Shown: positions 32,756 through 41,162, counted from the stretch's first letter. The stretch is 64,000 nt of DNA from Lachnospiraceae bacterium (GCA_024685315.1 JAIKVW010000041.1:31533-95532), one strand, 5' to 3'. Translations and numbers: made by a program. Notes: a model not told the origin generated them from the sequence alone.

Positions 32756-33650
32756 TCTCGCCGGCCATTCTGGTATAGCTGTCCGCCGATTTTTGATCGC
32801 CCATATCAGCGTATACCCTTGAGATATTATTGCAGCAGTTTACGTAATCTATATTTTTTCCATAGATCGCCTCAGTCTTATTGAGGGCGGTCAGGAAAGC
32901 CTCAAGGGCTGCCTCGGGCAGTCCTTTTTTGTACAGCACGGTGCCGAGGGTATTAAGAGAAGCAGGGTAGTGGAAGTTCATGCCTCCGTCAATGTCCTTT
33001 AGGATATCGATGCTCTGGTTTATAGCTTCCTCGGCATTGTCAATCTGACCCTGCTTAATGTAAATGCAGGCAAGGTTATTCAGGGTCGTTGCGCGCTGAA
33101 TGTCCTTGTGGCCAGGAAGGTACCTGAGGGCCTCGATGTCATACGCAGCGGCCTGATCGTAATCCTGCATATCCTGATATACCAGGGAAAGGTTATTGTA
33201 AATGCCTGCCATAACGTAGGAATACTTCTCTGCCTCCCCGAAATCCAGAAAGAATTTCTCGCTCTTTTTGAACAGCTCGATGGCTTCATCATACTTTCCC
33301 ATCAGGCGGTAGGTCCCGGCCATATTCATTCGGATCGTGGCGTAGTTCGCGTTCTTTGTCTGATAATGCTGTTCAAGCTCCAGGAGAGCCTCGTTAAAAT
33401 ATACGAGGGACTCGTCAAGCTCGGAAATATTCCTGAGGAAGCAGGCATATTCGTTGCAGACGGTCACATATTCATAATTGCATTCAGGGGACTCGACACA
33501 GAAAGGACAGGAGGTCCTCATAATGCCCGAACCGTAGAGCCCGCGGGTCTCATCCGCCATTTTCTGCAGGAATGCCCGGGTCTTGTCATTGTCAAGGCTG
33601 CGGTAGTGACTGTCAAGCTCTTTATAGAATTCTTGTATCTCAAATGCCAT
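32745..33650 (-). CDS. Tetratricopeptide-repeat protein
   Basis: A 301-residue protein with about five TPR units from residue 70 to the end (for example VMAGIYNNLSLVYQDMQDYDQAAAYDIEAL and TTLNNLACIYIKQGQIDNAEEAINQSI). Before the repeats is a Cys-bearing stretch (RTSCPFCVESPEC). TPR proteins scaffold partner proteins. No signal peptide, so cytoplasmic. It converges on DUF4037-DUF4125 and probably belongs with that pair. Its start is preceded by GGAGGGAAAACG. Confidence 0.85.
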   Translation of the reverse strand: MAFEIQEFYKELDSHYRSLDNDKTRAFLQKMADETRGLYGSGIMRTSCPFCVESPECNYEYVTVCNEYACFLRNISELDESLVYFNEALLELEQHYQTKNANYATIRMNMAGTYRLMGKYDEAIELFKKSEKFFLDFGEAEKYSYVMAGIYNNLSLVYQDMQDYDQAAAYDIEALRYLPGHKDIQRATTLNNLACIYIKQGQIDNAEEAINQSIDILKDIDGGMNFHYPASLNTLGTVLYKKGLPEAALEAFLTALNKTEAIYGKNIDYVNCCNNISRVYADMGDQKSADSYTRMAGEISG

Positions 33651-33714
33651 CGTTTTCCCTCCATTATCTCAGTCCGCTGAAAACAGAAGCGCTGCAATGC
33701 CGCAAAACGCAGCA

Positions 33715-33747
33715 GGACCCTCCTTTATTTATTATAAAGGAGGGTCC
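33715..33747 (-). terminator. Hairpin after the MATE gene
   Basis: Perfect 13-bp stem GGACCCTCCTTTA/TAAAGGAGGGTCC with a 7-nt loop, but without a clear T-run on either side. Confidence 0.6.
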
Positions 33748-33784
33748 CGTAAAGGTACAGAAATCAGTAAAAGAATGTGCAGAC

Positions 33785-35146
33785 TCACCTGTCTATGAGC
33801 CGGTATTTGGTCCATTTGCCCGATTTGTACCTGATAACAAAGCAAATGATGCGGACTACCCAGTCGAGGTACATTGCAAGGAATATCCCGACCACGTATA
33901 GGCCCATAACTGTTCCAAGCAGGTATGATCCTGCTATCCTTGCGAGGAACATCGAAGAGACGCCAACGATCATGGTATAGTTTACGTCTCCTGCGGCGCG
34001 CAGCGCATTCGGAAGAGTGAAGGAAAGCGCGTGCATGAGCGGTATGGTGATGCACTGTATCTTGATCAGTGTCTTTACGACCTCCGCAGCTTCCGGGGTG
34101 ATCGTGAAGAGAGGCAGCAGGACCGGCGTAAGCACCAGGAGCAGCAGCGTTGTGGCCAGCGAAAGCACCATATTCAGCAGGACGAGCTTCTTGATATAGT
34201 ATCTTGCCTGAACGTAGTCGTCCGCTCCGACGCATTTTCCTATTACCGGGATGGTGGCGAGGTTCACCGAGACCGAGCACAGGCACCCCATGGTACTGAA
34301 AGAGTGCATAACTCCGTTTGCGGCGATCTGGTAAGTCGCGTAGGTAGCAACTATGCTGGACACCAGCACGCGCCCGAGCTGGAAGAGCCCGTTCTCGATC
34401 CCGTTAGGGAGCGCGATACGCAGGATCTTCTTCATGATCCTGGGCCTCCAGGAGAAAATATCCTTCAGGACGATGGAGATCTCATTCTTATGATTAAATG
34501 CCAGCGCTGTCATAAGTACGCCGGCTACGGCGCGTGAAATGAGCGTGGGCCACGCGACTCCGGCGACTCCCATATTGAACACGTAGACCCCGAAATAATT
34601 CCCGACGACGTTTATTGTATTCATCAGAATCGAGACCCACATGGTGGTCCTGGTCTTGCTCATCGCGCGGTAGAGTGCCGCGGTGCTGTTGTATATTGCA
34701 AGGAAGGGGAATGACAGCGCGGTTATCCCAAGATAGATGACTGCAGCGCTCATTACCTCCGGCTCGAGGGAGCGATAGAGGAACGCGAGGATGGCGGTCT
34801 TTCCGGCTTCCGAGATCCCCATCAGGACCAGGCCGAATACCGCGGCGGCGATGAAAAGCTGGGACGCCGCTAGGTTTGCGGTCTTCTTATTTCCGGCTCC
34901 GAGGTACTGGGACACCACGACCGTGCCTCCGGTTGCGAGGGCCGCCAGTATGGTTATCATGAGGAAGTTTACTTCATTTACGAGGCTGACGCCTGATATG
35001 GCTTCCTCGCCTACGCTGGATACCATTATCGTATCTATCATTCCCACCAGCATGGCGAGGAACTGCTCCACCATGAGCGGGAGTATGAGTTTTCTTAAGT
35101 CGCTGTTTGAGAACAGCCGGTTATTGTCTGACGCCGTTTTGGACAC
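33785..35146 (-). CDS. MATE-family efflux transporter
   Basis: A 453-residue, 12-helix multidrug and toxin extrusion protein: first helix LPLMVEQFLAMLVGMIDTIMVSSVGEEAISGVSLVNEVNFL, then a related second half from MKKILRIALPNGIENGLFQLGRVLVSSIVATYATYQIAANGV. Such pumps export drugs or metabolites by Na+ or H+ antiport. It starts at GTG 35146 with AGAAGAAAG upstream. It seems monocistronic. Substrate cannot be read from sequence. Confidence 0.92.
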   Translation of the reverse strand: MSKTASDNNRLFSNSDLRKLILPLMVEQFLAMLVGMIDTIMVSSVGEEAISGVSLVNEVNFLMITILAALATGGTVVVSQYLGAGNKKTANLAASQLFIAAAVFGLVLMGISEAGKTAILAFLYRSLEPEVMSAAVIYLGITALSFPFLAIYNSTAALYRAMSKTRTTMWVSILMNTINVVGNYFGVYVFNMGVAGVAWPTLISRAVAGVLMTALAFNHKNEISIVLKDIFSWRPRIMKKILRIALPNGIENGLFQLGRVLVSSIVATYATYQIAANGVMHSFSTMGCLCSVSVNLATIPVIGKCVGADDYVQARYYIKKLVLLNMVLSLATTLLLLVLTPVLLPLFTITPEAAEVVKTLIKIQCITIPLMHALSFTLPNALRAAGDVNYTMIVGVSSMFLARIAGSYLLGTVMGLYVVGIFLAMYLDWVVRIICFVIRYKSGKWTKYRLIDR

Positions 35147-35166
35147 TTCTTTCTTCTAAAAATATC

Positions 35167-35331
35167 GTAACTATTCAGCACCCCAGACTCGGGGTGCTTT
35201 GCGCCCCTCGCTGTGAGCGGTCAGCAAGGCTTCCGCCTCCTGGCCGCCCAGCCCCAGAGCCGAAAATCTGGCATTTAAGCAAGCTTAATGTCCGATTTTA
35301 CGGCTCTGGGGCTGGGGTGCCGAATAGCTAC
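35167..35331. repeat. MITE-like intergenic element, copy A (fullest copy)
   Basis: 165 bp bounded by inverted ends: GTAACTATTCAGCACCCCAG on the left and, read on the other strand, GTAGCTATTCGGCACCCCAG on the right (18 of 20 identical). The inside has no reading frame and contains further hairpins (GCACCCC/GGGGTGC and AGCCCCAGAGCCG/CGGCTCTGGGGCT). Related copies lie at 28875, 1644 and 12004. A clear target-site duplication is not visible. Confidence 0.7.
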
Positions 35332-35516
35332 AAATTATCTGTTTTTAAAACAATTACATAAACGGAGGGCTTTGTCAATCACAGGAGTCATGCAAAGACA
35401 GTGAAATAGCGGCCTGCACCGCAAAAAATGCACTAAGTGCAAGTTGCACGGACCGCCCATCGGTGATAACCTACAGATGACAGTTTTTTTGGTGATTTTC
35501 AAGGGGATTATCAGCT
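35332..35516. other. Intergenic stretch, no gene
   Basis: Apart from the repeat element on its left, the gap before the Nudix gene holds only a short inverted repeat TGCACTAAGTGCA and T-rich sequence; no gene or clear promoter was recognised. Confidence 0.5.
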
Positions 35517-36053
35517 ATGCATTTTAAATATTGCCCGGAGTGCGGGGCGCTTCTGGTTGACAGGGATGCCGGGGACGACGGCAAAGTTCCCTACTGCGAG
35601 AGCTGTGGAAAGTACTGGTTCGACCAGTTCGCAAGCTGCGTTATCGTTCTGATCTATAATGAATTTGACGAGATAGTGCTGTCGCGGCAGAATTATCTGT
35701 CCGAAAAATATGCGGTCTTTACTTCCGGGTTCATCACTCCCGGCGAAACGGCCGAAGAAGCTGTGAAGAGAGAAGTAAAAGAGGAGCTTGGTCTGGACCT
35801 TGAGGAGCCGGAGTACGCGGGTACCTTCTGGCTGGCAAGGAGAGACCAGCTGATGCACTGCTTCCTTGGCTTCTGCAGGAAAAAGCCTCTGGTGCTTTCG
35901 CCGGAGCTGGACGGCGCGGAGTGGGTGCCGGCAATGGATGTCCCGAAGTATGTTTATCCCGAGCGAGCCGGCACCGCGATCTACCCTATGTACCGCAGGT
36001 TCCTGAAGAAGAGGGGGCTTGCGGAGCCGGGGAAGGGGTCAGAACCTGAGTGA
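35517..36053 (+). CDS. Nudix hydrolase with N-terminal zinc ribbon (NudC-like)
   Basis: A 178-residue pyrophosphohydrolase. The first 35 residues form a zinc ribbon (YCPECG ... YCESCGKYWF). The Nudix box is complete: GFITPGETAEEAVKREVKEELGL. This layout is that of NADH pyrophosphatase-like NudC proteins, though the family's larger N-terminal domain is missing, so the substrate may be another dinucleotide. AAGGGGA lies about 9 bp before the ATG. The 3' end overlaps the convergent amidinohydrolase gene by 15 bp. Confidence 0.88.
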   Translation: MHFKYCPECGALLVDRDAGDDGKVPYCESCGKYWFDQFASCVIVLIYNEFDEIVLSRQNYLSEKYAVFTSGFITPGETAEEAVKREVKEELGLDLEEPEYAGTFWLARRDQLMHCFLGFCRKKPLVLSPELDGAEWVPAMDVPKYVYPERAGTAIYPMYRRFLKKRGLAEPGKGSEPE

Positions 36054-36809
36054 CAGGCAGCTTAATCCTCCGTCAATTTTTCTGAATTCAGAGGTGTCGA
36101 CCGTGAGCACAGGATAGCCGGCTTTCTCAATGGCCTGACGGACTGCCGGGTACCCTTCGGGAACAATGACCGTGCCGTTCACCCAGATGCAGTTCGCGGC
36201 ATAGGCTTCCTCTTCGGGGATCAGTATTTTGTGAAAATCCGAGAAGAGAGGGTTTTCAATGAATTCACCGGAGACCAGGAGGTTTCCCTGTTCGATATAG
36301 TTTACTCCGGTCTTCAGGTGCAGGACTTTCTTCAGAGGGACCTCAATCCCTTTGAGGCCCCAGCCTGCAAGGATGGCCTTGAACTGTCGGATGCCTTCCG
36401 CGTTAGTGCGCGCGGAGCGGCCCACGTAGAAACGGTCTCCGACCATCATTACGTCGCCGCCTTCGAGCGTTCCAGGAGATTCTATCCGGGCGATGCTTTC
36501 TTCAGGAAAAAAGCTGCGGATCGTGGGCAATATCCTGTCCTGCTCGCCTTTCCTCGAACTGGCGCCGGGGTTCGTGATGACCGTGCCGCAGCGTGTAATG
36601 ACGGCCGCGTCTTCAACGAAACATGAGTCCGGGAAGTCGTCATCGGCCGGAAGGACAGTGACGGTGACGCCGCATTTCTTCAGCGCTTCTATATAGGCTT
36701 CGTGCTGCCGCAGCGCCTTCTCGTAGTTGGGCTTACCGAGTTCCGGGGCCGACGTGATTCCGTTTATGACAGCAGGGCACGGAGTTCTGACGATAACATT
36801 TTTGAACAT
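36039..36809 (-). CDS. Dimethylarginine dimethylaminohydrolase-type amidinotransferase-fold enzyme
   Basis: A 256-residue guanidino-group-modifying enzyme. The catalytic triad of the DDAH family can be seen: Glu/Asp in PDSCFVEDAAV, His in LHLKTGVNY, and the nucleophile Cys in GGLSCLSLRF near the C-terminus. GGDVMMVGDRFYVGRSARTN is the conserved GGD strand. It hydrolyses a guanidino compound, giving citrulline and an amine if it is a true DDAH; arginine or related substrates are alternatives. The ATG at 36809 has GAGG 8 bp upstream; the GTG nine bases earlier lies in that site. Confidence 0.9.
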   Translation of the reverse strand: MFKNVIVRTPCPAVINGITSAPELGKPNYEKALRQHEAYIEALKKCGVTVTVLPADDDFPDSCFVEDAAVITRCGTVITNPGASSRKGEQDRILPTIRSFFPEESIARIESPGTLEGGDVMMVGDRFYVGRSARTNAEGIRQFKAILAGWGLKGIEVPLKKVLHLKTGVNYIEQGNLLVSGEFIENPLFSDFHKILIPEEEAYAANCIWVNGTVIVPEGYPAVRQAIEKAGYPVLTVDTSEFRKIDGGLSCLSLRF

Positions 36810-37124
36810 GAGATTCACCTCGAGATCTGATCCCGGCCGATGTGCCGCCGGGGGATTTTGTTTCTTTATATTCAGATTTTAATACAAAAAGGGGAGGGCA
36901 GCAATAAAATGGAAGGCGGGACAGTAAAGTATAAATCTTATAAAATAACGATTTTTCACACGCCATCTTCTTTAGAGGGTGGGACGGGACATCAAGAACT
37001 AAGGCTCGTACCTCGCCAAGTGCTTGATATGCATCGCACATAAGCTCCCGCTGCGTTACACTTGCGCGAGCTAAGTGCTCATAGCGATCTCACCCGCTCC
37101 GCGGGTTCGGTCCGATTTAGCAGT
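36810..37124. other. Intergenic region, no gene
   Basis: About 315 bp between the amidinohydrolase start and the tRNA terminator. It contains imperfect inverted repeats (for example CATCAAG/CTTGATATG around 36988-37030 and CCGCTCCGCGGG at 37094-37105) but no frame with a ribosome-binding site. Confidence 0.5.
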
Positions 37125-37166
37125 CTGAAAAAAGAGGCCATCCGGAAGGATGACCTCTTTTTTCAG
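37125..37166. terminator. Terminator of the tRNA-Phe-Gly-Gly operon
   Basis: Stem CTGAAAAAAGAGG-x-CATCC/GGATG-x-CCTCTTTTTTCAG with one mismatch; the A/T-rich base works on either strand. It lies immediately after tRNA-Gly(GCC) on the minus strand. Confidence 0.92.
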
Positions 37167-37239
37167 AGCGCGAGACGGGACTCGAACCCGCGGCCTCGAC
37201 CTTGGCAAGGTCGCGCTCCACCAACTGAGCCACTCGCGC
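37167..37239 (-). tRNA. tRNA-Gly (GCC)
   Basis: Acceptor GCGCGAG/CTCGCGC, anticodon arm CGACC-TTGCCAA-GGTCG (anticodon GCC), T arm GCGGGTTCGAGTCCCGT. 73 nt with discriminator; last gene of a three-tRNA operon. Confidence 0.97.
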
Positions 37240-37278
37240 ATGTTTGGATATTTAGTTTTCAGGTTTCCATTACCTGAA

Positions 37279-37349
37279 AGCAGGTGATGGGAATCGAACC
37301 CACGTATTCAGCTTGGAAGGCTGATGTTCTACCATTGAACCACACCTGC
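37279..37349 (-). tRNA. tRNA-Gly (TCC)
   Basis: Acceptor GCAGGTG/CACCTGC, D arm TGGTTCAATGGTAGAACA, anticodon arm TCAGC-CTTCCAA-GCTGA (anticodon TCC), T arm GTGGGTTCGATTCCCAT. 71 nt. Confidence 0.97.
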
Positions 37350-37350
37350 G

Positions 37351-37423
<73 letters not shown>

Positions 37424-37448
37424 GTCCCGCGTCTCAGCGACGCATATT

Positions 37449-37477
37449 ATAATACCCTATTCCCTGAGGTTTGTCAA
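37449..37477 (-). promoter_or_regulatory. Promoter of the tRNA operon
   Basis: On the minus strand TTGACA (37477-37472), 17 bp, TATTAT (37454-37449), about 26 bp before tRNA-Phe. Confidence 0.82.
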
Positions 37478-37552
37478 TACGGGAAACTTTGGAAAAAAAT
37501 TATTTTTGGTTCCTTTTCAATGCGAAACTGCTGGATGCCGGGCGTATTTTTT

Positions 37553-38509
37553 TTAAATAAGCCCCATGCTTCTCAGGATATACAGCCACACCGGGAGAGT
37601 TATGGCGCTTAGGAGGGTGCTTAGCATGATTATGCCTGCGCTGACGGTCCCCTCGTGTCCGAGATTCCTGGCCATTACGTAGCCGCTTACGGTGGCGGGG
37701 CTGGCGAGCATGGCGAGTGCGGCTACCAGCTTGTCATCCCGGAAACCGAGCGCTATCGCGACGGGGACGAAGAGTACTCCGAAGCCGATGAGCTTGAGCG
37801 CGGTCGCGGAGAATATCTGTTTAAGGTGGCCTGCGGTTTTTTCCAGCTTGAAGCTTGCGCCGAGCGCCATGAGCCCGAGCGGGGTAGCGGTGGCGGCCAC
37901 GCTGCTGACGGTCTTTTTCAGGATCACCGGCTGGGGGATGTCTATCAGGGACCAGATAAGTCCTATCAGGATAGAGAGGATTATCGGGTTCGTGATTATT
38001 CCCTTAAGGGTCCTGAGGATCCTTGTGCCGGAGGCGGTGTTCTGCTCGGTGTTCTCCGGGGAAGTGATGGCGAGCGCGGCAACTGCGGCTACATTGTAGA
38101 GGGGTACGGCGCCGATGAGGAGCAGGGAGACGGCTTCAGAGCGGCCGTAAATATTCTGAAGGAAGGCTGCGCCGAGGAGCGCAACGCTGCTGCGGTAGCT
38201 TCCCTGTATGAATTCTCCGCGCACAGGCCGGTCTTTTATGGCCAGGCTTGCGGCTATGGAAATAATGATCGATATGAGGGTGGCCGCAAATGAGTACAGA
38301 ACGAAGCGGCTGTCCCAGAATGAGAAAAAGTCGGTCTGGGAGAGGTCTTCAAAGAGCATGACCGGGAGGGCGGCTTTGAAGACATAGCCGTTAAGTTTTG
38401 AAGCGGTTGCGTCATTAAATAAACCGGCCTTTTTCAGGAAGGTCCCGAGCACCATAAGCAGGAATATGGGGACTGTTGCGTTTAGGCAGTATATCAGGTT
38501 CTCGTACAT
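37553..38509 (-). CDS. AEC-family transporter (auxin efflux carrier-like)
   Basis: A 318-residue membrane protein with about ten helices in two halves of five. It begins LNATVPIFLLMVLGTFLKKAGLFNDATASKLNGYVFKAALPVMLFEDL, the standard AEC opening, and the second half has LILSILIGLIWSLIDIPQPVILKKTVSSVAATATPLGLMALGASF. Bacterial members move malate, malonate or other carboxylates. GTAGAGGCTTCCG precedes the start. It follows mntP on the same strand by about 30 bp and may share its transcript; functional relation is unclear. Confidence 0.9.
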   Translation of the reverse strand: MYENLIYCLNATVPIFLLMVLGTFLKKAGLFNDATASKLNGYVFKAALPVMLFEDLSQTDFFSFWDSRFVLYSFAATLISIIISIAASLAIKDRPVRGEFIQGSYRSSVALLGAAFLQNIYGRSEAVSLLLIGAVPLYNVAAVAALAITSPENTEQNTASGTRILRTLKGIITNPIILSILIGLIWSLIDIPQPVILKKTVSSVAATATPLGLMALGASFKLEKTAGHLKQIFSATALKLIGFGVLFVPVAIALGFRDDKLVAALAMLASPATVSGYVMARNLGHEGTVSAGIIMLSTLLSAITLPVWLYILRSMGLI

Positions 38510-38540
38510 CGGAAGCCTCTACTTTCGTATTGCTGCATTC

Positions 38541-39125
38541 TTACAGGGCGGCAGGCCCTGAGGTGATAAATATTTCTATTCCGATGGCTATCAGGATGAT
38601 CCCGCCGAGGATCGATGCCTTGCCGGCAAGGATCGTTCCGACCTTTTTGCCGATGACAAGGCCGCCCATGCAGATAGCGAAGGTCACAGCCGCTATTATC
38701 AGGCAGGCGATGAGCGCCATCCGGAGTCCGTATTCAGTGATGGTGAAACCGACCGAGAGGGCGTCGATCGATGTCGCTATTCCCTGAAGGAGCAGGACCT
38801 TACAGGTCAGGGATCTGGTTTCGTCCGGTCCCTCCCCGCGGATGCCTTCGCGGATCATGTTGACTCCTATGGCGGCGAGCAGTATCAGCGCGATCCAGGG
38901 TATGAATTTCTGCAAGACCGTTAAGTAGGATACTATGCTGTGAACACATATCCAGCCGATAAGCGGCATGAGGAATTGGAATGCCGCGTATACCCCAGCG
39001 ATCAGGGACATTCTCGGGAATTTCATTGTCGGCTCGTTCAGCCCGTTTGCGCAGGAGACCGAGAAGGCGTCCATGGCGAGCGCGGCGCCGAGCAGCACGC
39101 TGTTAAGGAAAAATGCGGTGTTCAT
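38541..39125 (-). CDS. mntP: Manganese efflux pump MntP
   Basis: A 194-residue, six-helix Mn2+ exporter. The two conserved acidic helix motifs are present: ALAMDAFSVSCANGL in the first helix and GIATSIDALSVGF in the fourth. Length is as in E. coli MntP. Its start overlaps the stop of the Cys-rich gene as ATGA, so the two are translationally coupled. No yybP-ykoY manganese riboswitch was recognised upstream. Confidence 0.94.
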   Translation of the reverse strand: MNTAFFLNSVLLGAALAMDAFSVSCANGLNEPTMKFPRMSLIAGVYAAFQFLMPLIGWICVHSIVSYLTVLQKFIPWIALILLAAIGVNMIREGIRGEGPDETRSLTCKVLLLQGIATSIDALSVGFTITEYGLRMALIACLIIAAVTFAICMGGLVIGKKVGTILAGKASILGGIILIAIGIEIFITSGPAAL

Positions 39126-39397
39126 GGCTCTTCTCCCGGATCTTCCGCGGCCAGCTCGATTATGCCGCCGATCCTGCTGAGAACGTGTTCATAGCCTCCG
39201 GGCCGGTGAGGCACCAGGCAGTCTTCGCAGGATTTTACGCCGTTCGGGAGTATCCTGTAATTGCCACCGCATTTTGGTCCCAGAGCATAGAGAGGGCAGT
39301 AGCAGAACAGGCAGTTGAACGAATCCGGATCAGCTGTCTTGTGGCAGGGAAAGTATTCGCAGTCTTTGTTGCAGAAAAAACGGCTGCTGTTCTCCAA
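39122..39397 (-). CDS. Cysteine-rich small domain protein
   Basis: A 91-residue protein with eleven Cys in CNKDCEYFPCH, FNCLFCYCPLY, GPKCGG and KSCEDCLVPH. This is the CPxxH-type Cys-rich small domain family, probably a metal (zinc or Fe-S) binder, often found near cobalamin genes. Here it is coupled by ATGA to mntP, a different context. The start is TTG 39397 with GAGGAGG 8 bp upstream. An inverted repeat CGTGTG-N8-CACACG (39446-39465) lies just upstream of its TATAAT box (39433-39438) and may bind a regulator. Confidence 0.85.
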   Translation of the reverse strand: MENSSRFFCNKDCEYFPCHKTADPDSFNCLFCYCPLYALGPKCGGNYRILPNGVKSCEDCLVPHRPGGYEHVLSRIGGIIELAAEDPGEEP

Positions 39398-39489
39398 AGC
39401 GCTTGCCTCCTCATTTTCTGTGATTGTAATAGATTATATCATTTCCGTGTGAAATGCACCACACGCAGCTTAAAGAACAAAAAGCTTAA

Positions 39490-39531
39490 AGAACAAAAAA
39501 GGAGCGGCCGCAAGAGGACAGCGGCAGCTCC
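39490..39531 (-). terminator. Minus-strand terminator after the small ORF
   Basis: On the minus strand GGAGCTGCCGC/GCGGCCGCTCC (one mismatch) is followed by TTTTTTGTTC. The T-run is on the minus side only, so it ends a minus-strand transcript. Confidence 0.82.
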
Positions 39532-39600
39532 GAATAGAGGAATTGGATTCACTTTTTAATATTAGAGCAAGCGGCAGGAATGCTGCCCGCAAAAATGCCA

Positions 39601-39792
39601 TTACAGGAAAAAGGCTGCAAATCTGTGAGTGAATCCCTTAAGGAGATTGGATACTTTCCTGCCGGACCTTCTGCCGGAAGCAGCGCCGGTGATCAGGGTG
39701 AAATCATCGCAGTACTCATATCTCTCATTTGTTGCCCACTCAGGGACAGCGGGCTCAAAGTTTCTATCATAAACATCGATCATTGTAAGCAT
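39601..39792 (-). CDS. Small hypothetical protein (63 residues)
   Basis: An unrecognised small protein: MLTMIDVYDRNFEPAVPEWATNERYEYCDDFTLITGAASGRR and a basic tail with KGFTHRFAAFFL. It has no membrane segment or signal. Evidence for reality: GGAGG lies 9 bp before the ATG, and a minus-strand terminator with a T-run sits about 70 bp after the stop. The first half is acidic, the second basic. It could be a small peptide modified or exported by others, but nothing nearby supports that. It lies alone between the Cys-rich and PucR genes. Confidence 0.55.
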   Translation of the reverse strand: MLTMIDVYDRNFEPAVPEWATNERYEYCDDFTLITGAASGRRSGRKVSNLLKGFTHRFAAFFL

Positions 39793-39917
39793 TTTAATTA
39801 TCCTCCGTATTCTTCTTTATCTTCCGGGGCGCCTGCCCCTCGAACTATTATTATGATATCAGAATTGTATACAATTTCTACATGCTGACATCCAGAAAAT
39901 CATGTGCCGAATTTGTG

Positions 39918-39946
39918 CTGACATCACAATAAACATGTTGTATAAT
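39918..39946 (+). promoter_or_regulatory. Promoter of the second PucR regulator with inverted repeat
   Basis: CTGACA (39918-39923), 17 bp, TATAAT (39941-39946). The -35 box is enclosed in TTGTG-N7-CACAA (39913-39929), a possible operator. Confidence 0.65.
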
Positions 39947-39976
39947 GGCAGAAAGAGAAGATTCCGGAGGTAAGAA

Positions 39977-41140
39977 ATGGGCTACACTATTGAAGACATG
40001 CTGGCAGGGTCGGGCAAGAAATACCATATGAACATGGTTGCCGGGGACAAAGGCTGGTCGAATTCCATAAGCTGGCTCATCATGATAGAGGATTTTACGG
40101 TGCTGCGCAATTTTTCCGGGAAGGAGCTCGCGGTCACAACTGGGCTGGGCTTCAGGGAAGAAGATAAGCTGATGAGGCTGGTGAAGCTTCTCAGCCAGCA
40201 GAGCGCTGCCGGGCTTATTATAAATACAGGCTATTACATTATGGAGGAGGAGATCCCGGATGATGTGAAGGCCTGGTGCAGCGAGAACGCGCTGCCGCTG
40301 ATCACCGTGCCCTGGGATGTGTACCTGGTTGACATGATAAAGGACATCAGCTTCCGCGTGTTCACCCAGGGCTCGGCGGACCTGCAGATTTCCACGGCGC
40401 TGATCCAGGCGATCTCCGACCCGTTCGCGAAAGAGCGCTATGTTAGCGACCTCCTGCCGTATTTTGACCTGGACGGCTCTTTCCAGGTGGCGCTGATAAC
40501 CACGGAAGACCTGGACAAAATGGACACCGTAGACCGGAAAAGGCTTGAATACCGGATCCAGATCTATCTCATGAATATTTCCCACAACGGCCATTTCTTC
40601 TACTATGATTCGAATTTCGTGCTTGTCATGAATGCGATTGAGGAGCCGGTGGCCAGGGAGATAATAAGTGAGTTCGCGGGGCGGGCAGCGGCGCGCTTTA
40701 AGGATACCCCGGTGTATATCGGGGCCGGGAGCCGCGTGAATGACATTACGAACCTCGGGACCGCCTACAGGAGGGCGAGGGCCGCGGCAGAATTCGCGAT
40801 GAAGGAAAAGAAGCCGCTGGTGTATTTTGATGAGATCGGGATCTACAGGCTGCTTTACTCGGTCGAGGACAAGGCCCTGCTCGAGGAAATGTACCGGAAA
40901 CCGCTTAAACCGCTGATCGATTATGACATTGAGCACAATTCGAACTACGAAGAGACGCTGGAGGAGTACCTTGCCAGCAACGGGAGCGTTAACGCGGTCT
41001 CGGAGAAGCTCTTCATACACCGGAATACGATCCTGTACCGCATCAGGAATATCAAGAAGATGCTGGGGTGCGAGCTGAAGACCCCGGAGGAGAGGCTTCC
41101 GTATCAGATAGCGTTTATGATCAGGGAGATAATGCCGTAA
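39977..41140 (+). CDS. PucR-family transcriptional regulator
   Basis: A 387-residue regulator with the full PucR layout: N-terminal PucR domain (about 1-120, with WSNSISWLIMIEDF and GKELAVTTGLGF), a central GGDEF-like region and a C-terminal HTH (NAVSEKLFIHRNTILYRIRNIKKMLGC). Relatives control purine, amino-acid or urea catabolism. GGAGG precedes the ATG. The next gene (AlbA_2) starts 22 bp later, but no catabolic operon is adjacent, so its regulon is elsewhere. Confidence 0.92.
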   Translation: MGYTIEDMLAGSGKKYHMNMVAGDKGWSNSISWLIMIEDFTVLRNFSGKELAVTTGLGFREEDKLMRLVKLLSQQSAAGLIINTGYYIMEEEIPDDVKAWCSENALPLITVPWDVYLVDMIKDISFRVFTQGSADLQISTALIQAISDPFAKERYVSDLLPYFDLDGSFQVALITTEDLDKMDTVDRKRLEYRIQIYLMNISHNGHFFYYDSNFVLVMNAIEEPVAREIISEFAGRAAARFKDTPVYIGAGSRVNDITNLGTAYRRARAAAEFAMKEKKPLVYFDEIGIYRLLYSVEDKALLEEMYRKPLKPLIDYDIEHNSNYEETLEEYLASNGSVNAVSEKLFIHRNTILYRIRNIKKMLGCELKTPEERLPYQIAFMIREIMP

Positions 41141-41162
41141 GCCCGGGAAGGCAGGTGAAGTT

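Noticed and set aside
38541..39500. yybP-ykoY manganese riboswitch upstream of mntP and the Cys-rich gene
   Set aside because: I could not find its conserved core; only a short inverted repeat CGTGTG-N8-CACACG is present.
39580..39888. 102-codon plus-strand frame opposite the small ORF
   Set aside because: The ribosome-binding site and terminator both fit the minus strand, not this frame.
39930..39945. AAACATGTT before the second PucR gene as a fourth PadR operator
   Set aside because: Only the AACATGTT core is present; the second arm at N6 spacing is missing.
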